Origin: Pseudomonadaceae bacterium
Lineage (GTDB): Bacteria > Pseudomonadota > Gammaproteobacteria > Pseudomonadales > Pseudomonadaceae
Assembly (NCBI GenBank): GCA_030602315.1
Contig: JAUVZY010000001.1
Location: 124,001-188,000 of the forward strand
Length of the DNA: 64,000 nt
Direction: 5' to 3'
Part shown: one piece after another, positions 19,755 to 31,976 of the stretch
How positions within the stretch are numbered: the first letter of the stretch is position 1
Layout of the letters: each line of letters opens with the position of its first letter
Notes under the pieces: generated by a model
The model's input: only the letters and a program-made list of their open reading frames with translations
Told to the model about the DNA's origin: nothing
Database searches by the model: none
Translations under genes and position numbers: made by a program

Positions 19755-19760
19755 TCTCGG

Positions 19761-19789
19761 ACTATAGCAGCAACGTCTAAGTGCTTCAA
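19761..19789 (-). promoter_or_regulatory. Sigma-70 promoter for rne
   Basis: On the minus strand TTGAAG (complement of 19784-19789) and TATAGT (complement of 19761-19766) are separated by 17 bases. Start of transcription would be near 19754, at the base of the leader's first hairpin. Confidence 0.65.
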
Positions 19790-19803
19790 TTACGCGAAGT
19801 TGG

Positions 19804-19809
19804 TATGAT
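19804..19809 (+). promoter_or_regulatory. -10 element for rluC, possibly leaderless transcript
   Basis: TATGAT lies 7 bases before the rluC ATG at 19816, with no recognisable Shine-Dalgarno between. The -35 region (about 19781-19787) is weak and overlaps the -35 of the divergent rne promoter. Confidence 0.4.
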
Positions 19810-19815
19810 CACTCG

Positions 19816-20775
19816 ATGACCATTACCCCCTCCCAGACCTCCGGCGTGCAAATGCTCGAGGTGGCGCCGGAGCTTGCCGGCCAGCGCATCGACAATTTCC
19901 TTCGCAACCAGCTCAAGGGTGTCCCGAAAACCCTCATCTACCGCATCCTGCGCAAGGGTGAGGTGCGGGTCAATAAGGGGCGCGTCAAGCCTGAATACAA
20001 GCTGCAGGCCGGCGATATCGTGCGGGTGCCGCCGTTGCGGGTGTCCGAGCCGGATGAGCCGCCCGTGGTGGCGCTCGGGGTGCTGGAGCGCCTCGAGGCG
20101 GCGATTGTTCATGAGGGCAAGGCGCTGATCGTGCTGAACAAGCCGGCCGGCATCGCGGTACATGGTGGTAGCGGGCTGAGCTTCGGGGTCATCGAGGCGT
20201 TGCGTCAGCTGCGCCCGCAGGCGAAGGAGCTTGAGCTCGTCCATCGGCTGGATCGTGATACGTCCGGTCTGCTGATGGTGGCTAAAAAGCGCAGCATGTT
20301 GCGCCACCTGCATCAGGCGCTGCGTGGTGATGGCGTCGACAAGCGCTATCTTGCTCTGGTCAGGGGGCGCTGGGACAGCAGTCGCAAGCAGGTCAGTGCG
20401 CCGCTTCTGAAGAACACGCTGCGCTCGGGTGAGCGGATGGTAGAGGTGGACGCCGAAGGTAAGGAGGCGCTGACCCTGTTTCGAGTGGTGCGGCGCTTTG
20501 GTGACTTCGCCACCCTGGTAGAGGCCAGTCCGGTCACCGGGCGGACCCATCAGATTCGAGTGCATGCGCGCCACGCGGGGCATCCTATTGCCGGTGATGC
20601 TAAATACGGCGATGACGAGTTTTCCCGGGAAATCCGAGAGCTCGGCGGTAAGCGGCTGTTTTTGCATGCGCACGCGTTGCGTATTCCGCTGCCGGAGGGG
20701 GGGGAGCTCGTTCTCGAGGCTCCAGTGGATGAAATGTGGCGGCAGACATTGGAGGCGCTGGGTGGCGCGGTATGA
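19816..20775 (+). CDS. rluC: 23S rRNA pseudouridine synthase RluC
   Basis: 319 residues. An N-terminal S4 RNA-binding domain (about 20-80; [21 protein letters not shown] is split here as GQRIDNFL and [11 protein letters not shown]) precedes the RluA-type catalytic domain with the active aspartate in [11 protein letters not shown]. It converts uridines 955, 2504 and 2580 of 23S rRNA in E. coli. Divergent to rne as in other gammaproteobacteria. The ATG has no Shine-Dalgarno and lies immediately after a -10 box, so it may be translated from a leaderless mRNA. Confidence 0.95.
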   Translation: MTITPSQTSGVQMLEVAPELAGQRIDNFLRNQLKGVPKTLIYRILRKGEVRVNKGRVKPEYKLQAGDIVRVPPLRVSEPDEPPVVALGVLERLEAAIVHEGKALIVLNKPAGIAVHGGSGLSFGVIEALRQLRPQAKELELVHRLDRDTSGLLMVAKKRSMLRHLHQALRGDGVDKRYLALVRGRWDSSRKQVSAPLLKNTLRSGERMVEVDAEGKEALTLFRVVRRFGDFATLVEASPVTGRTHQIRVHARHAGHPIAGDAKYGDDEFSREIRELGGKRLFLHAHALRIPLPEGGELVLEAPVDEMWRQTLEALGGAV

Positions 20776-21415
20776 GCTGCTGATTTTTGACTGGGACGGG
20801 ACGCTGGTCGATTCGATCGGGCGTATCGTGACCTCGATCCGGCGCGCGGCAGAGAGTTGTGGGTTGGCTCAGCGTTCGGAGCAAGAGATCCGCGGCATCA
20901 TCGGTCTCGCCATGCCGCAGGTCGTTGGCGTGCTCTACCCTGACCTTGACGAAGAGTCGCGGGTCGTTGAGTTCCAGCGAGTGTATGCCGAGCATTATCT
21001 GGCACTCGAGGCGGAGCCTTCGGCGTTTTATCCCGGGGTTCTCGAAGGGCTGGAGCGTCTTCGCGCTGCGGGGTGTCGACTCGCGGTGGCGACCGGCAAG
21101 TCGCGGCGCGGCTTGCAGCGGGTGATGGATGGTCATGCTTGTCATGCGTTATTCGATATCACCCGCTGCGCTGACGAGACCGCGAGCAAGCCTGATCCGT
21201 TAATGCTTAACGAAATTCTCGCTTATTGCCGGGTCGAGCCGGCGCGGGCGGTGATGGTCGGGGATTCCTTGTTCGATCTGCGCATGGCTGTGCGAGCCCG
21301 AATGGATGCGGTGGCGGTGAGTTATGGTGCGCAGCCTGGCGCCGTGCTGGCTGGGGTGGCGCCGACGCATATGGTCGGGCACTTTGCCGAGTTGGTTGAT
21401 TGGTTGCTGCAGTGA
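20762..21415 (+). CDS. HAD-superfamily phosphatase (phosphoglycolate phosphatase-like)
   Basis: 217 residues. Motif I is [10 protein letters not shown] at the N-terminus, motif II is in VATGKSRRG, the motif III lysine is in SKPDPLML, and motif IV is VGDSLFDL. The cap domain is of the small alpha-helical type, as in Gph-like enzymes. The GTG at 20762 gives [14 protein letters not shown] and overlaps the rluC end by 14 bases; the longer frame to 20564 runs inside rluC and is rejected. Substrate unknown. Coupled with rluC and followed 13 bases later by sppA. Confidence 0.9.
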   Translation: MARYELLIFDWDGTLVDSIGRIVTSIRRAAESCGLAQRSEQEIRGIIGLAMPQVVGVLYPDLDEESRVVEFQRVYAEHYLALEAEPSAFYPGVLEGLERLRAAGCRLAVATGKSRRGLQRVMDGHACHALFDITRCADETASKPDPLMLNEILAYCRVEPARAVMVGDSLFDLRMAVRARMDAVAVSYGAQPGAVLAGVAPTHMVGHFAELVDWLLQ

Positions 21416-21428
21416 TCAAGGGGGTTGC

Positions 21429-22412
21429 ATGACGGATGGATGGAAGGCGCCCGAAAGTGAGTTGGGTGGCGAGGATGCAAAGAGCTGGCGGTTGCTTGAG
21501 AAAACCTTGCTGGCGGGCGTCCAGGAGCAGCGCCGTGCGCGTCGCTGGGGCATCTTTTTCAAGTCGCTGACCTTTCTTTATCTGTTTTTCGCGCTGCTGA
21601 TGCTGTCGCCTTCGCTCAAGCTTGATCAGGCTAAAAAGCATGCTCAGCACACTGCGCTGATCGAGGTGCGCGGCACCATTGCCGATCGTGAAGAGGCGAG
21701 TGCGGACAATCTGGTGCGTGGTCTGCGGGCGGCTTTCGAGGATCCCAATACCCGCGGCGTGGTGTTGCGCATCAACAGTCCAGGCGGCAGTCCGGTTCAG
21801 TCCGGCTACGTCTATGACGAAATACGCCGCCTGCGCGCTGAGCACCCTAAGATCAAGGTCTATGCGGTCATCGCCGACCTCGGTGCGTCGGGTGCCTATT
21901 ACATCGCCAGTGCGGCTGATGAAATCTATGCGGACAAGGCCAGTCTGGTGGGATCGATCGGTGTGACAGCGGCCACCTTTGGCTTCGTCGGGGCCATGGA
22001 CAAACTTGGCGTCGAGCGGCGCGTATATACCTCGGGCGAGCACAAGGCGTTTCTCGATCCGTTCCAGCCGGAAAATCCCCAGCAAACCGAGTTCTGGCGT
22101 GAGGTGCTTAAGGTCACCCATCGGCAGTTCATCGAGAGCGTGAAGGTGGGGCGCGGCGAGCGGCTGCGCGCCGATATGCAGGCGGAACTGTTCTCCGGGT
22201 TGGTGTGGTCGGGCGAGCAGGCGCTCGAGCTTGGCTTGATTGATGGACTTGGTAGCGCAAGCTACGTGGCGCGAGAGCTGATTGGGGTTCCGGAATTGGT
22301 CGACTACACGGTCAAACCTTCGCCCTTCGATCGCTTTGCCCGTCAGCTGGGCGCGGGAGCGGCGGAGCATGTGTCGCTGGGCCTTGGGCTTCTGGGGCCT
22401 TCGCTGCGCTGA
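21429..22412 (+). CDS. sppA: Signal peptide peptidase SppA (S49 family, short form)
   Basis: 327 residues, single-domain form. An N-terminal anchor (about 43-62) is followed by the S49 protease core. The nucleophile serine lies in DLGASGAYYIAS, the conserved block SLVGSIGV follows, and the general-base lysine is probably in TSGEHKAFLDPF. SppA degrades cleaved signal peptides in the membrane. ATG 21429 (MTDGWKAPESE) with GGGGTTGC before it is chosen; the frame extending to 21324 overlaps the HAD gene too far. It converges with maf after a 6-base gap. Confidence 0.93.
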   Translation: MTDGWKAPESELGGEDAKSWRLLEKTLLAGVQEQRRARRWGIFFKSLTFLYLFFALLMLSPSLKLDQAKKHAQHTALIEVRGTIADREEASADNLVRGLRAAFEDPNTRGVVLRINSPGGSPVQSGYVYDEIRRLRAEHPKIKVYAVIADLGASGAYYIASAADEIYADKASLVGSIGVTAATFGFVGAMDKLGVERRVYTSGEHKAFLDPFQPENPQQTEFWREVLKVTHRQFIESVKVGRGERLRADMQAELFSGLVWSGEQALELGLIDGLGSASYVARELIGVPELVDYTVKPSPFDRFARQLGAGAAEHVSLGLGLLGPSLR

Positions 22413-22418
22413 GTCTGG

Positions 22419-22997
22419 TCAGGGTAGGGTCAGGCCTTCGGCGTGCAACATGTCCACCAGTCGGATCAGTGGCAGTCCGATGAGGCTGGTGGGGTCATCG
22501 CCTTCCATGCGTCGGAACAGGCTGATGCCCAAGCGCTCCGCCTTGAAGCTGCCGGCGCAATCGTATGGCTGCTCCGCCTGCAGATAGCGGGTGATGGTGG
22601 CCTCGTCGAGCGTGCGAAAGTGTACGCTGTATTTGATGCAGTCCACCTGCAGCCGGCCGGTGCTGGCATTGAGTAGCGCCAGGGCGGTCAGGAAATCCAC
22701 GCGTTTGCCGCTGGCTTCCATTAGCTGGGCTTTGGCTCGCTCAAAATTGTGCGGCTTCCCCAGAATGACGGTGTCCAGTACGGCTACCTGGTCCGAGCCG
22801 ATGATCAGGTGATCGGCATATTGCTTGGCGAGGGCGCGGGCCTTTTCGCTCGCCAAGCGTTTGGCCAGTGCTTCGGGTGGTTCGTTGGCATGCGGCGATT
22901 CATCGATCGCGGGCGAGCGGTGCTCGAAGGGAAGTCCAAGGCGCTGTAGCAGCTCTCGGCGGTACGGCGAACTGGAGGCTAGGAGGAGTGGGCGCAT
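22419..22997 (-). CDS. Maf-family nucleotide pyrophosphatase (YceF type)
   Basis: 192 residues. MRPLLLASSSPYRRELL, the DQVAVLD segment, ASGKRVDFLTALAL and CAGSFKAERLGISLF match the YceF subgroup, which hydrolyses m7GTP in E. coli. ATG 22997 has AAAGGAAAG upstream on the minus strand; the longer frame to 23081 is rejected. It is divergent from yceD, the common maf/yceD-rpmF-plsX arrangement. Confidence 0.93.
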   Translation of the reverse strand: MRPLLLASSSPYRRELLQRLGLPFEHRSPAIDESPHANEPPEALAKRLASEKARALAKQYADHLIIGSDQVAVLDTVILGKPHNFERAKAQLMEASGKRVDFLTALALLNASTGRLQVDCIKYSVHFRTLDEATITRYLQAEQPYDCAGSFKAERLGISLFRRMEGDDPTSLIGLPLIRLVDMLHAEGLTLP

Positions 22998-23074
22998 GTT
23001 TTTCTTTCCTTTTATATAGCTGGCCGGGATTCTACGTTGTCTCGTCTGCGGCGATGAACGTCCTTGAATTCCCT

Positions 23075-23103
23075 TTGACACGCTCAGGGTGCATCCCTAG
23101 AAT
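23075..23103 (+). promoter_or_regulatory. Near-consensus sigma-70 promoter before yceD
   Basis: TTGACA (23075-23080), 17-base spacer, TAGAAT (23098-23103). Transcription would start near 23110, only about three bases before the yceD ATG. Confidence 0.8.
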
Positions 23104-23112
23104 GCCGCGCTT

Positions 23113-23637
23113 ATGTTGAAAGGACCGATACCTCCGCACGTCGATCCGCGCAAATTGGCTGACCGTGGCGCCACCCTTGAGGGTGAACTGCCATTGTCCA
23201 GGTTCGCGCGATTGAGCGAATCTCTCGTCGATGATCAGGGCGCCGTAAGTGGGCGCTTCGTCTTCGAGCGCGACGAGCAGCGAACCGTTACGTTTCGCAG
23301 CGAGCTGGATGTAACGGTCAAGATGGTCTGCCAGCGGTGTCTGGATGTGGTCGAGCTGCCGATTCATAGCGAATGCATGTATGCCGTTGTGAACGAGGGC
23401 GCGAGTACCCAGCATCTGCCCAAGGGCTACGACGTGCTGGAAGTGGGGGAGGATCCTTTGGATCTTCTGGCGCTGATGGAGGACGAGTTGATGCTCGCTC
23501 TACCCATTGTTCCACTCCATGACCTCAAGGATTGCCAGGCGCCTGGCCCCGACGAGCCCGGGCCGAGTGAGGACGAGGTGAAGCGGTCCAACCCGTTCAG
23601 CGTACTGGCGCAGTTAAAGCGTGACCCAAACGTTTAG
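23113..23637 (+). CDS. yceD: YceD/DUF177 23S rRNA accumulation protein
   Basis: 174 residues. The DUF177 pattern is seen in the central [12 protein letters not shown] and the acidic [22 protein letters not shown], ending with the typical PFSVLAQLK. YceD affects 23S rRNA levels in E. coli and is linked with rpmF across bacteria and in plant chloroplasts. ATG 23113 ([12 protein letters not shown]) starts immediately after a strong -10 box; there is no room for a Shine-Dalgarno on the transcript. First gene of the yceD-rpmF-plsX-fabD-fabG cluster. Confidence 0.92.
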   Translation: MLKGPIPPHVDPRKLADRGATLEGELPLSRFARLSESLVDDQGAVSGRFVFERDEQRTVTFRSELDVTVKMVCQRCLDVVELPIHSECMYAVVNEGASTQHLPKGYDVLEVGEDPLDLLALMEDELMLALPIVPLHDLKDCQAPGPDEPGPSEDEVKRSNPFSVLAQLKRDPNV

Positions 23638-23648
23638 GAGTTGATCCA

Positions 23649-23831
23649 ATGGCTGTTCAGCAGAACAAAAAATCTCGTTCCGCCCGTGACATGCGCCGTT
23701 CCCACGACGCGCTCGAGGCGAGCGCTCTGTCCGTCGAGAAGAGCACCGGTGAAGTTCACCTGCGTCACCACGTTTCTCCGGACGGCTTCTATCGCGGTCG
23801 TAAGGTGATCGACAAGGGCTCCGACGAGTAA
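23649..23831 (+). CDS. rpmF: 50S ribosomal protein L32
   Basis: 60 residues. [20 protein letters not shown] and the C-terminal [15 protein letters not shown] are diagnostic. The zinc-binding cysteines found in some L32 forms are absent, as in other Pseudomonas. TAGGAG 7 bases upstream of the ATG is a good ribosome site. Located between yceD and plsX, coupling ribosome and phospholipid synthesis genes. Confidence 0.98.
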   Translation: MAVQQNKKSRSARDMRRSHDALEASALSVEKSTGEVHLRHHVSPDGFYRGRKVIDKGSDE

Positions 23832-23834
23832 TCC

Positions 23835-24839
23835 TTGTCTGCTCCGATCATCGCAGTCGATGCAATGGGTGGGGACTACGGTCCCCACTGCATTGTTCCC
23901 GCCAGTCTCGACTGCCTGCTTGAATTCCCTTCGTTACGCCTGGCCCTAGTCGGCTGCCCTGATCAGATCGAACAAGCTATCGCTAGTCATGCGCGAGCTG
24001 ACCGTGCGCGCGTGCATGTCGTGGCGGCGTCGCAGGTGGTCGGTATGAGCGAGTCGCCGTCCCAGGCGTTGCGCGGCAAGCCTGATAGCTCCATGCGGGT
24101 GGCCCTGGGGCTGGTCCGTGATGGTGCGGCTCATGCGTGCGTCAGTGCTGGCAATACCGGTGCGTTAATGGCGCTTGCGCGGCATGTGCTCAAGACCTTG
24201 CCTGGTATCGATCGTCCGGCCATGGCAGTGGCTATCCCCACCGAGCGTGGTCCGTGCCTGCTTCTGGATCTGGGGGCCAACGTCGACTGTAGTGCGATAA
24301 ACCTTTATCAGTTCGCGGTCATGGGGTCGCTGGCCGCCGAGTCGGTGGGTGTCGTACGCCCGCGTGTCGCGCTGCTCAACGTCGGCGCCGAGGAGATCAA
24401 GGGTAATCAGGTGGTCAAGCAGGCCGCGGCGCTGCTGCAGTCGAGCGATCTCAATTACACCGGCTTTGTCGAAGGCGATGGCTTGTTCCAAGGGGAGGCG
24501 GATGTCGCGGTGTGCGACGGCTTCGTCGGCAATGTATTGCTCAAGTCCAGCGAAGGTATGGCTCGGATGGTCATGCGTCGCGGCGAGCGGGTGTTTCGGC
24601 GCTCCTGGTATTCCCGTCTGGTGGGGGCGCTGGCTTTGCCGCTGCTGCGTGATTTGCGCGCCGAGCTGATGCCCTCGCAGTACAATGGCGCCGCGTTTCT
24701 GGGGCTGCAGGGGCTTGTGGTGAAGAGCCACGGCAGTGCCGGGCGCGACGGCTTCAGTGCGGCCATTCGCAATACCCTGCGGGGTATTGAGGAAGATTTG
24801 CCGCGGCGCTTGAGTGAGCGACTGCACCCGCTACCTTGA
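23835..24839 (+). CDS. plsX: Phosphate acyltransferase PlsX
   Basis: 334 residues. PlsX makes acyl-phosphate from acyl-ACP for glycerolipid synthesis. [25 protein letters not shown] and [15 protein letters not shown] are characteristic. The start must be the TTG at 23835 because the first ATG lies inside the conserved IAVDAMGGD block. The ribosome site is poor and the gene begins 3 bases after rpmF, so translation may depend on coupling. Confidence 0.96.
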   Translation: MSAPIIAVDAMGGDYGPHCIVPASLDCLLEFPSLRLALVGCPDQIEQAIASHARADRARVHVVAASQVVGMSESPSQALRGKPDSSMRVALGLVRDGAAHACVSAGNTGALMALARHVLKTLPGIDRPAMAVAIPTERGPCLLLDLGANVDCSAINLYQFAVMGSLAAESVGVVRPRVALLNVGAEEIKGNQVVKQAAALLQSSDLNYTGFVEGDGLFQGEADVAVCDGFVGNVLLKSSEGMARMVMRRGERVFRRSWYSRLVGALALPLLRDLRAELMPSQYNGAAFLGLQGLVVKSHGSAGRDGFSAAIRNTLRGIEEDLPRRLSERLHPLP

Positions 24840-24939
24840 CCCATGTGACCCTGGCAGACAGGCGTGCATCCAAGAACCAGTCCGCAGCGATGTATTCATT
24901 GCGGTTTTCATTCATTCGATACAACAAGAGATTCGTGAC

Positions 24940-25878
24940 ATGTCCGCATCCGTTGCTTTCGTCTTTCCCGGCCAGGGCTCCCAGTCGTTGGGAATGCTTG
25001 CCGAGATCGGCGCTCAACAGCCGCTGATCGGCAAGACCTTTGCCGAAGCCTCCGAAGCGCTCGGTTATGATCTGTGGGCCTTGACGCAGCAGGGACCGGA
25101 GACGTCGCTCAATCAGACCGACAAGACTCAACCGGCGATTCTCACCGCGTCGATTGCTCTCTGGCGCCTGTGGCTGGAGCAGGGCGGACGTCGGCCTGCA
25201 TATGTTGCCGGGCATAGCCTCGGCGAATACTCGGCGCTGGTCGCTGCGGATTGTCTGTCGCTGGTGGATGCGGTGAAGCTCGTCGAGCGCCGGGGGCAGT
25301 TGATGCAGGAGGCGGTGCCGGCAGGCGAAGGCGGCATGGCGGCCATTCTCGGGCTGGATGATGCTGATGTGCTGGCCGCCTGCGCTGAGGCGGCGCAGGG
25401 GCAGGTGGTCAGTGCGGTCAACTTCAATGCGCCGGGTCAGGTGGTGATCGCCGGGGCGGCGGCTGCTGTGGAGCGGGCCATCGAGGCATGCAAGGCGCGT
25501 GGTGCCAAGCGGGCGATGCCACTGCCAGTGAGTGTGCCTTCGCACTGTGACCTGATGCGCCCGGCGGCTGAGCGCTTTGCCGACGCGGTCCGGGCCATTG
25601 CCTGGCAGGCGCCCTCGATTCCGCTGGTGCAGAACGTGAGCGCTGCAGTCGTGGCTGATCTGGAAACCCTTCAGCGTGACCTGCTGGCGCAGTTGTACAG
25701 TCCGGTGCGCTGGGTCGAGTCGATGGTGGCGCTGGCTGGGCAGGGCGTTACCGATGTGGTCGAGTGCGGGCCGGGCAAAGTGCTCTCCGGTCTCAACAAG
25801 CGTTGTGTCAAGGGGCTCAATGCCTACAACCTTGATACCCCCGAAGCATTCACTGGCGCGCGTGAAGCGCTGGCCTGA
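24940..25878 (+). CDS. fabD: Malonyl-CoA:ACP transacylase
   Basis: 312 residues. FVFPGQGSQ at the N-terminus, the nucleophile Ser93 in GHSLGEYSALV and the catalytic His in PSHCDLM are present. FabD loads malonyl onto ACP for fatty acid chain extension. ATG 24940 (MSASVAFVFPGQGSQ) has AAGAG upstream; the frame open from 24814 overlaps plsX and is rejected. The 100-base gap after plsX shows no clear promoter or hairpin. Confidence 0.97.
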   Translation: MSASVAFVFPGQGSQSLGMLAEIGAQQPLIGKTFAEASEALGYDLWALTQQGPETSLNQTDKTQPAILTASIALWRLWLEQGGRRPAYVAGHSLGEYSALVAADCLSLVDAVKLVERRGQLMQEAVPAGEGGMAAILGLDDADVLAACAEAAQGQVVSAVNFNAPGQVVIAGAAAAVERAIEACKARGAKRAMPLPVSVPSHCDLMRPAAERFADAVRAIAWQAPSIPLVQNVSAAVVADLETLQRDLLAQLYSPVRWVESMVALAGQGVTDVVECGPGKVLSGLNKRCVKGLNAYNLDTPEAFTGAREALA

Positions 25879-25893
25879 GCAAGGAGAAAATTC

Positions 25894-26634
25894 ATGAGTC
25901 TGGAAGGAAAGGTTGCCCTGGTTACCGGCGCAACGCGCGGTATCGGTCAGGCGATCGCGCTTGAGCTGGGGCGTCGCGGTGCCATTGTCATCGGTACCGC
26001 CACCAGTGCCGCCGGTGCCGAGAGCATCGCCGAAACGTTGAAGAACAACGGCATCGAGGGTGCCGGTCTGGTACTGAATGTCGGTGATGACGAGTCGGTG
26101 GCCCGTACTCTCGAGCATATTCAGCAGCATCTGGGGCAGCCGGCGATTCTGGTGAACAACGCCGGGATCACCCGCGACAATCTGATGATGCGCATGAAGG
26201 ACGACGAGTGGCATGACGTCATCAACACCAACCTGACCAGTCTGTTCCGTCTGACCAAGGGCGTGCTGCGGGGAATGACCAAGGCGCGCTGGGGGCGGAT
26301 CATCAACATCGGCTCGGTCGTAGGTGCCATGGGCAATGCCGGTCAGGTGAACTACGCAGCGGCCAAGGCCGGTCTTGAAGGTTTCGGTCGTGCACTGGCG
26401 CGAGAAGTCGGCTCGCGCGGCATCACGGTGAACGCGGTGACTCCGGGCTTCATCGACACGGATATGACTCGTGAGCTGCCCGAGGCCCAGCGCCAGGCGC
26501 TGCAGCAGCAGATTCCGCTGGGGCGTCTGGGCGAGGCTCAGGAAATCGCCAAGGTCGTGGCGTTTCTGGCGTCTGACGATGCGTCGTATATCACCGGCGC
26601 GACCATTCCGGTCAACGGCGGCATGTACATGTAA
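25894..26634 (+). CDS. fabG: 3-oxoacyl-ACP reductase FabG
   Basis: 246 residues of the short-chain dehydrogenase fold. The NADP loop is TGATRGIGQAIA, the catalytic Ser is in NIGSVVGAMG and the YxxxK pair is in VNYAAAKAGLEGF. Ends with the standard IPVNGGMYM. It reduces 3-oxoacyl-ACP in the elongation cycle. AAGGAG precedes the ATG, 15 bases after fabD. Confidence 0.97.
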   Translation: MSLEGKVALVTGATRGIGQAIALELGRRGAIVIGTATSAAGAESIAETLKNNGIEGAGLVLNVGDDESVARTLEHIQQHLGQPAILVNNAGITRDNLMMRMKDDEWHDVINTNLTSLFRLTKGVLRGMTKARWGRIINIGSVVGAMGNAGQVNYAAAKAGLEGFGRALAREVGSRGITVNAVTPGFIDTDMTRELPEAQRQALQQQIPLGRLGEAQEIAKVVAFLASDDASYITGATIPVNGGMYM

Positions 26635-26737
26635 TGGGGCGCGGGCTCCGTTTCGCTTGGCCTTCAGCTGGTCGCCGCCGCCTCATGCAGCGGTGGACCA
26701 TTGGCGGGAAGGCGTGCGCCAGTGGGCGCCTTTTGGC

Positions 26738-26765
26738 TTGAAAAGCGGAAAAAGCTTTCTATACA
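26738..26765 (+). promoter_or_regulatory. Sigma-70 promoter for acpP
   Basis: TTGAAA (26738-26743), 16-base spacer rich in A, TATACA (26760-26765), about 50 bases before the acpP ATG. An imperfect hairpin ending in CGCCTTTT (about 26710-26734) just upstream may end fabG transcripts. This would give the abundant carrier its own strong promoter. Confidence 0.7.
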
Positions 26766-26817
26766 CTACCGCGCAACCAGCCTCGCTGGATTTATCAACA
26801 GGAGTTTAAACAAGGTT

Positions 26818-27054
26818 ATGAGCACCATCGAAGAACGCGTCAAGAAAATCGTCGCGGAGCAGCTTGGCGTCAAAGAAGAGGAAGTAACCAACAGCGCTTC
26901 CTTCGTCGAAGACCTGGGTGCCGACTCTCTTGATACCGTCGAGCTGGTCATGGCTCTGGAAGAAGAATTCGAGACCGAGATTCCGGACGAGCAGGCTGAG
27001 AAGATCACTACCGTTCAGGAAGCTATCGATTACATCAACGCTAACGCTCAGTAA
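26818..27054 (+). CDS. acpP: Acyl carrier protein
   Basis: 78 residues, highly acidic, nearly identical in pattern to E. coli ACP. The phosphopantetheine serine is Ser37 (Met counted) in [16 protein letters not shown] 26818 follows CAGGAGTTTAAACAAGGTT; the frame open to 26701 contains the promoter and is rejected. It is flanked by its own promoter and a strong terminator, so it is probably also made as a single-gene transcript. Confidence 0.99.
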   Translation: MSTIEERVKKIVAEQLGVKEEEVTNSASFVEDLGADSLDTVELVMALEEEFETEIPDEQAEKITTVQEAIDYINANAQ

Positions 27055-27086
27055 GCGCGTAGCTGTTGTAATCCGCTTCGGATCTG

Positions 27087-27124
27087 AAAAGCCGCACTGC
27101 CTGATCGAAGGCAGTGCGGCTTTT
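27087..27124 (+). terminator. Strong terminator after acpP
   Basis: Perfect 11-bp stem GCCGCACTGCC (27091-27101) with GGCAGTGCGGC (27110-27120), loop of 8, flanked by AAAA and TTTT. Read-through into fabF is possible but most acpP transcripts should end here. Confidence 0.92.
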
Positions 27125-27206
27125 CCATAAATAACGGTTTATTCCGGCCTGGCCAGCGTTTTATCTGGGCGGGCTCGCGTTACTGACGTCATAAAGGAGA
27201 ATCGCT

Positions 27207-28451
27207 GTGTCGCGTAGACGCGTCGTGGTCACCGGGATGGGCATGGTATCGCCACTGGGCAACGATGTGCCGAGCAGCTGGCAGGGGATCCTGGCGGGCC
27301 GCAGTGGCATCGGCCCGATCGAGCACATGGACCTTTCTGCCTACTCCACCCGTTTCGGCGGTTCGGTCAAGGGATTCGAGGTGGAGCAGTATCTGCCTGC
27401 CAAGGAGGCCCGCAAGCTCGACCTGTTCATCCAGTACGGACTGGCGGCCTGTTTCCAGGCTGTGCGGAGCTCCGGCCTCGAAATCACCGATGCCAATCGC
27501 GAGCGTATCGGCGTGGCGATGGGCTCGGGTATCGGTGGGCTGACCAATATCCAGAACAACTGCGCTTCGTTGCTGGAGCAGGGGCCGCGACGCATTTCGC
27601 CGTTTTTCGTGCCTGGCTCGATCATCAACATGGTGTCGGGTTTCTTCTCCATCCACCTCGGTCTGCAAGGCCCCAACTATGCCATTGCGACCGCCTGCAC
27701 CACGGGCACTCATTGCATCGGCATGGCCGCGCGCAATATCGCCTATGGCGAAGCTGACGTGATGGTGGCCGGTGGCTCGGAGATGGCGGCTTGCGGCCTG
27801 GGCATCGGTGGTTTCGCGGCAGCACGTGCGCTGTCGACGCGCAATGACGATCCGACCGCGGCAAGTCGTCCGTGGGATCGCGGTCGCGATGGCTTCGTGC
27901 TATCCGACGGGGCGGGCGCTCTGGTGCTCGAAGAACTGGAGCATGCCAAGGCGCGCGGTGCGAACATCCTGGCCGAGCTGATCGGCTTTGGCATGAGCGG
28001 GGATGCCTTCCACATGACCGCTCCGCCGGAAGACGGTGCCGGTGCGGCACGTTGTATGGTCAATGCCCTGCGAGATGCCGGCATCGATCCGTCGCAGGTC
28101 CAGTACATCAATGCTCACGGCACTTCCACGCCGGCCGGCGACAAGGCCGAAGCGGCGGCGGTGAAGAAGGTGTTCGGCGAGCATGCTTACGAGCTATCGG
28201 TAAGCTCGACCAAGTCGATGACCGGGCACCTGCTCGGGGCGGCCGGGGCGGTGGAGGCAATCTTCAGCATCCTGGCGATCCGCGATCAGGTGGCGCCACC
28301 GACCATCAACCTGGACGATCCGGATGATGGGTGTGACCTGGATTTCGTGCCACACCAGGCCAAGCCCATGAGCATCGAGGTGGCCTTGTCCAACTCGTTC
28401 GGCTTCGGCGGAACCAACGGTTCCCTGCTGTTCCGTCGCTTCGTCGGGTGA
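27207..28451 (+). CDS. fabF: 3-oxoacyl-ACP synthase II
   Basis: 414 residues. The condensing-enzyme triad is visible: Cys164 in [12 protein letters not shown], His in [12 protein letters not shown] and His in [15 protein letters not shown], with the terminal [11 protein letters not shown] loop. FabF extends acyl chains and sets the temperature-dependent unsaturated fatty acid length. AAGGAG is 7 bases before the start. It overlaps pabC by 4 bases. Confidence 0.97.
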   Translation: MSRRRVVVTGMGMVSPLGNDVPSSWQGILAGRSGIGPIEHMDLSAYSTRFGGSVKGFEVEQYLPAKEARKLDLFIQYGLAACFQAVRSSGLEITDANRERIGVAMGSGIGGLTNIQNNCASLLEQGPRRISPFFVPGSIINMVSGFFSIHLGLQGPNYAIATACTTGTHCIGMAARNIAYGEADVMVAGGSEMAACGLGIGGFAAARALSTRNDDPTAASRPWDRGRDGFVLSDGAGALVLEELEHAKARGANILAELIGFGMSGDAFHMTAPPEDGAGAARCMVNALRDAGIDPSQVQYINAHGTSTPAGDKAEAAAVKKVFGEHAYELSVSSTKSMTGHLLGAAGAVEAIFSILAIRDQVAPPTINLDDPDDGCDLDFVPHQAKPMSIEVALSNSFGFGGTNGSLLFRRFVG

Positions 28452-29265
28452 GCGAGCCCTGGCTGAACGGCCACCCCGCGCCTGGGGTGGCTGCGGCTGA
28501 TCGCGGCCTCGCCTATGGCGATGGATTGTTCGAGACGATACGCGTCTCGGCAGGGCGCGCGCCCTTGCTCGAGCGTCATCTCGAACGCCTTCGCCGGGGG
28601 TGCGAACAACTGCTGTTGCCGCTGGACGAGCCGCTCCTGCGCACGGAGCTTGAAGCCTTTTGCGCGCAGTTGGGCGATGGCGTCTGCAAACTGATCTTCA
28701 CCCGCGGCGTCGGTCAGCGTGGCTACGCTTTACCATCTCCGACCTTGCCGGTTCGCCTGCTGCAGGCATCACCGACGCCGCAATATCCTGCCAGTCATGC
28801 CGGCTCTGGTATTCGCCTGTTCCCCTGTGCCACGCGCCTTGCCGAGCAACCACGGCTGGCGGGTCTAAAGCATCTGAATCGGTTGGAGCAGGTGTTGGCG
28901 CGCGCGGAGTGGGCCGACCCGGCATTTGCCGAAGGTTTGATGTGCGATACCTCCGGCCGACCGGTCGAAGGGGTGTTCAGCAACCTGTTCCTGATCAAGG
29001 GGCAGGTGCTGATAACGCCGGCTTTGACGCGCTGCGGTGTCGCGGGCGTTATGCGCGCCGAACTGCTGGATCGTGCCCGGCAGGCCGGTTTGGCGGTGCG
29101 GGTGCGCGACGTCGAATATCACGAGCTCATCGGTGCGGATGAGCTGTTCATGTGCAACAGCCTCTACGGCATTTGGCCGGTGGTCGCATTCCGCGAGCAC
29201 GCCTGGCCGGTAGGGAATGTCACCCTTACACTGCAGAGTCTGCTGGCGGATCTGGTAGGTAGTCG

Positions 29266-29269
<4 letters not shown>
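28448..29269 (+). CDS. pabC: Aminodeoxychorismate lyase
   Basis: 273 residues, fold-type IV PLP enzyme. [16 protein letters not shown] at the N-terminus and PLP Lys141 ([11 protein letters not shown]) are clear; the later [17 protein letters not shown] is typical. PabC makes 4-aminobenzoate for folate. The GTG start overlaps the fabF stop (GTGA), and its own end overlaps mltG (ATGA). Confidence 0.94.
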
Positions 29270-31944
<2,675 letters not shown>

Positions 31945-31976
31945 AATCGGTCCACATCAGTTTGCTGGAAGGACAC

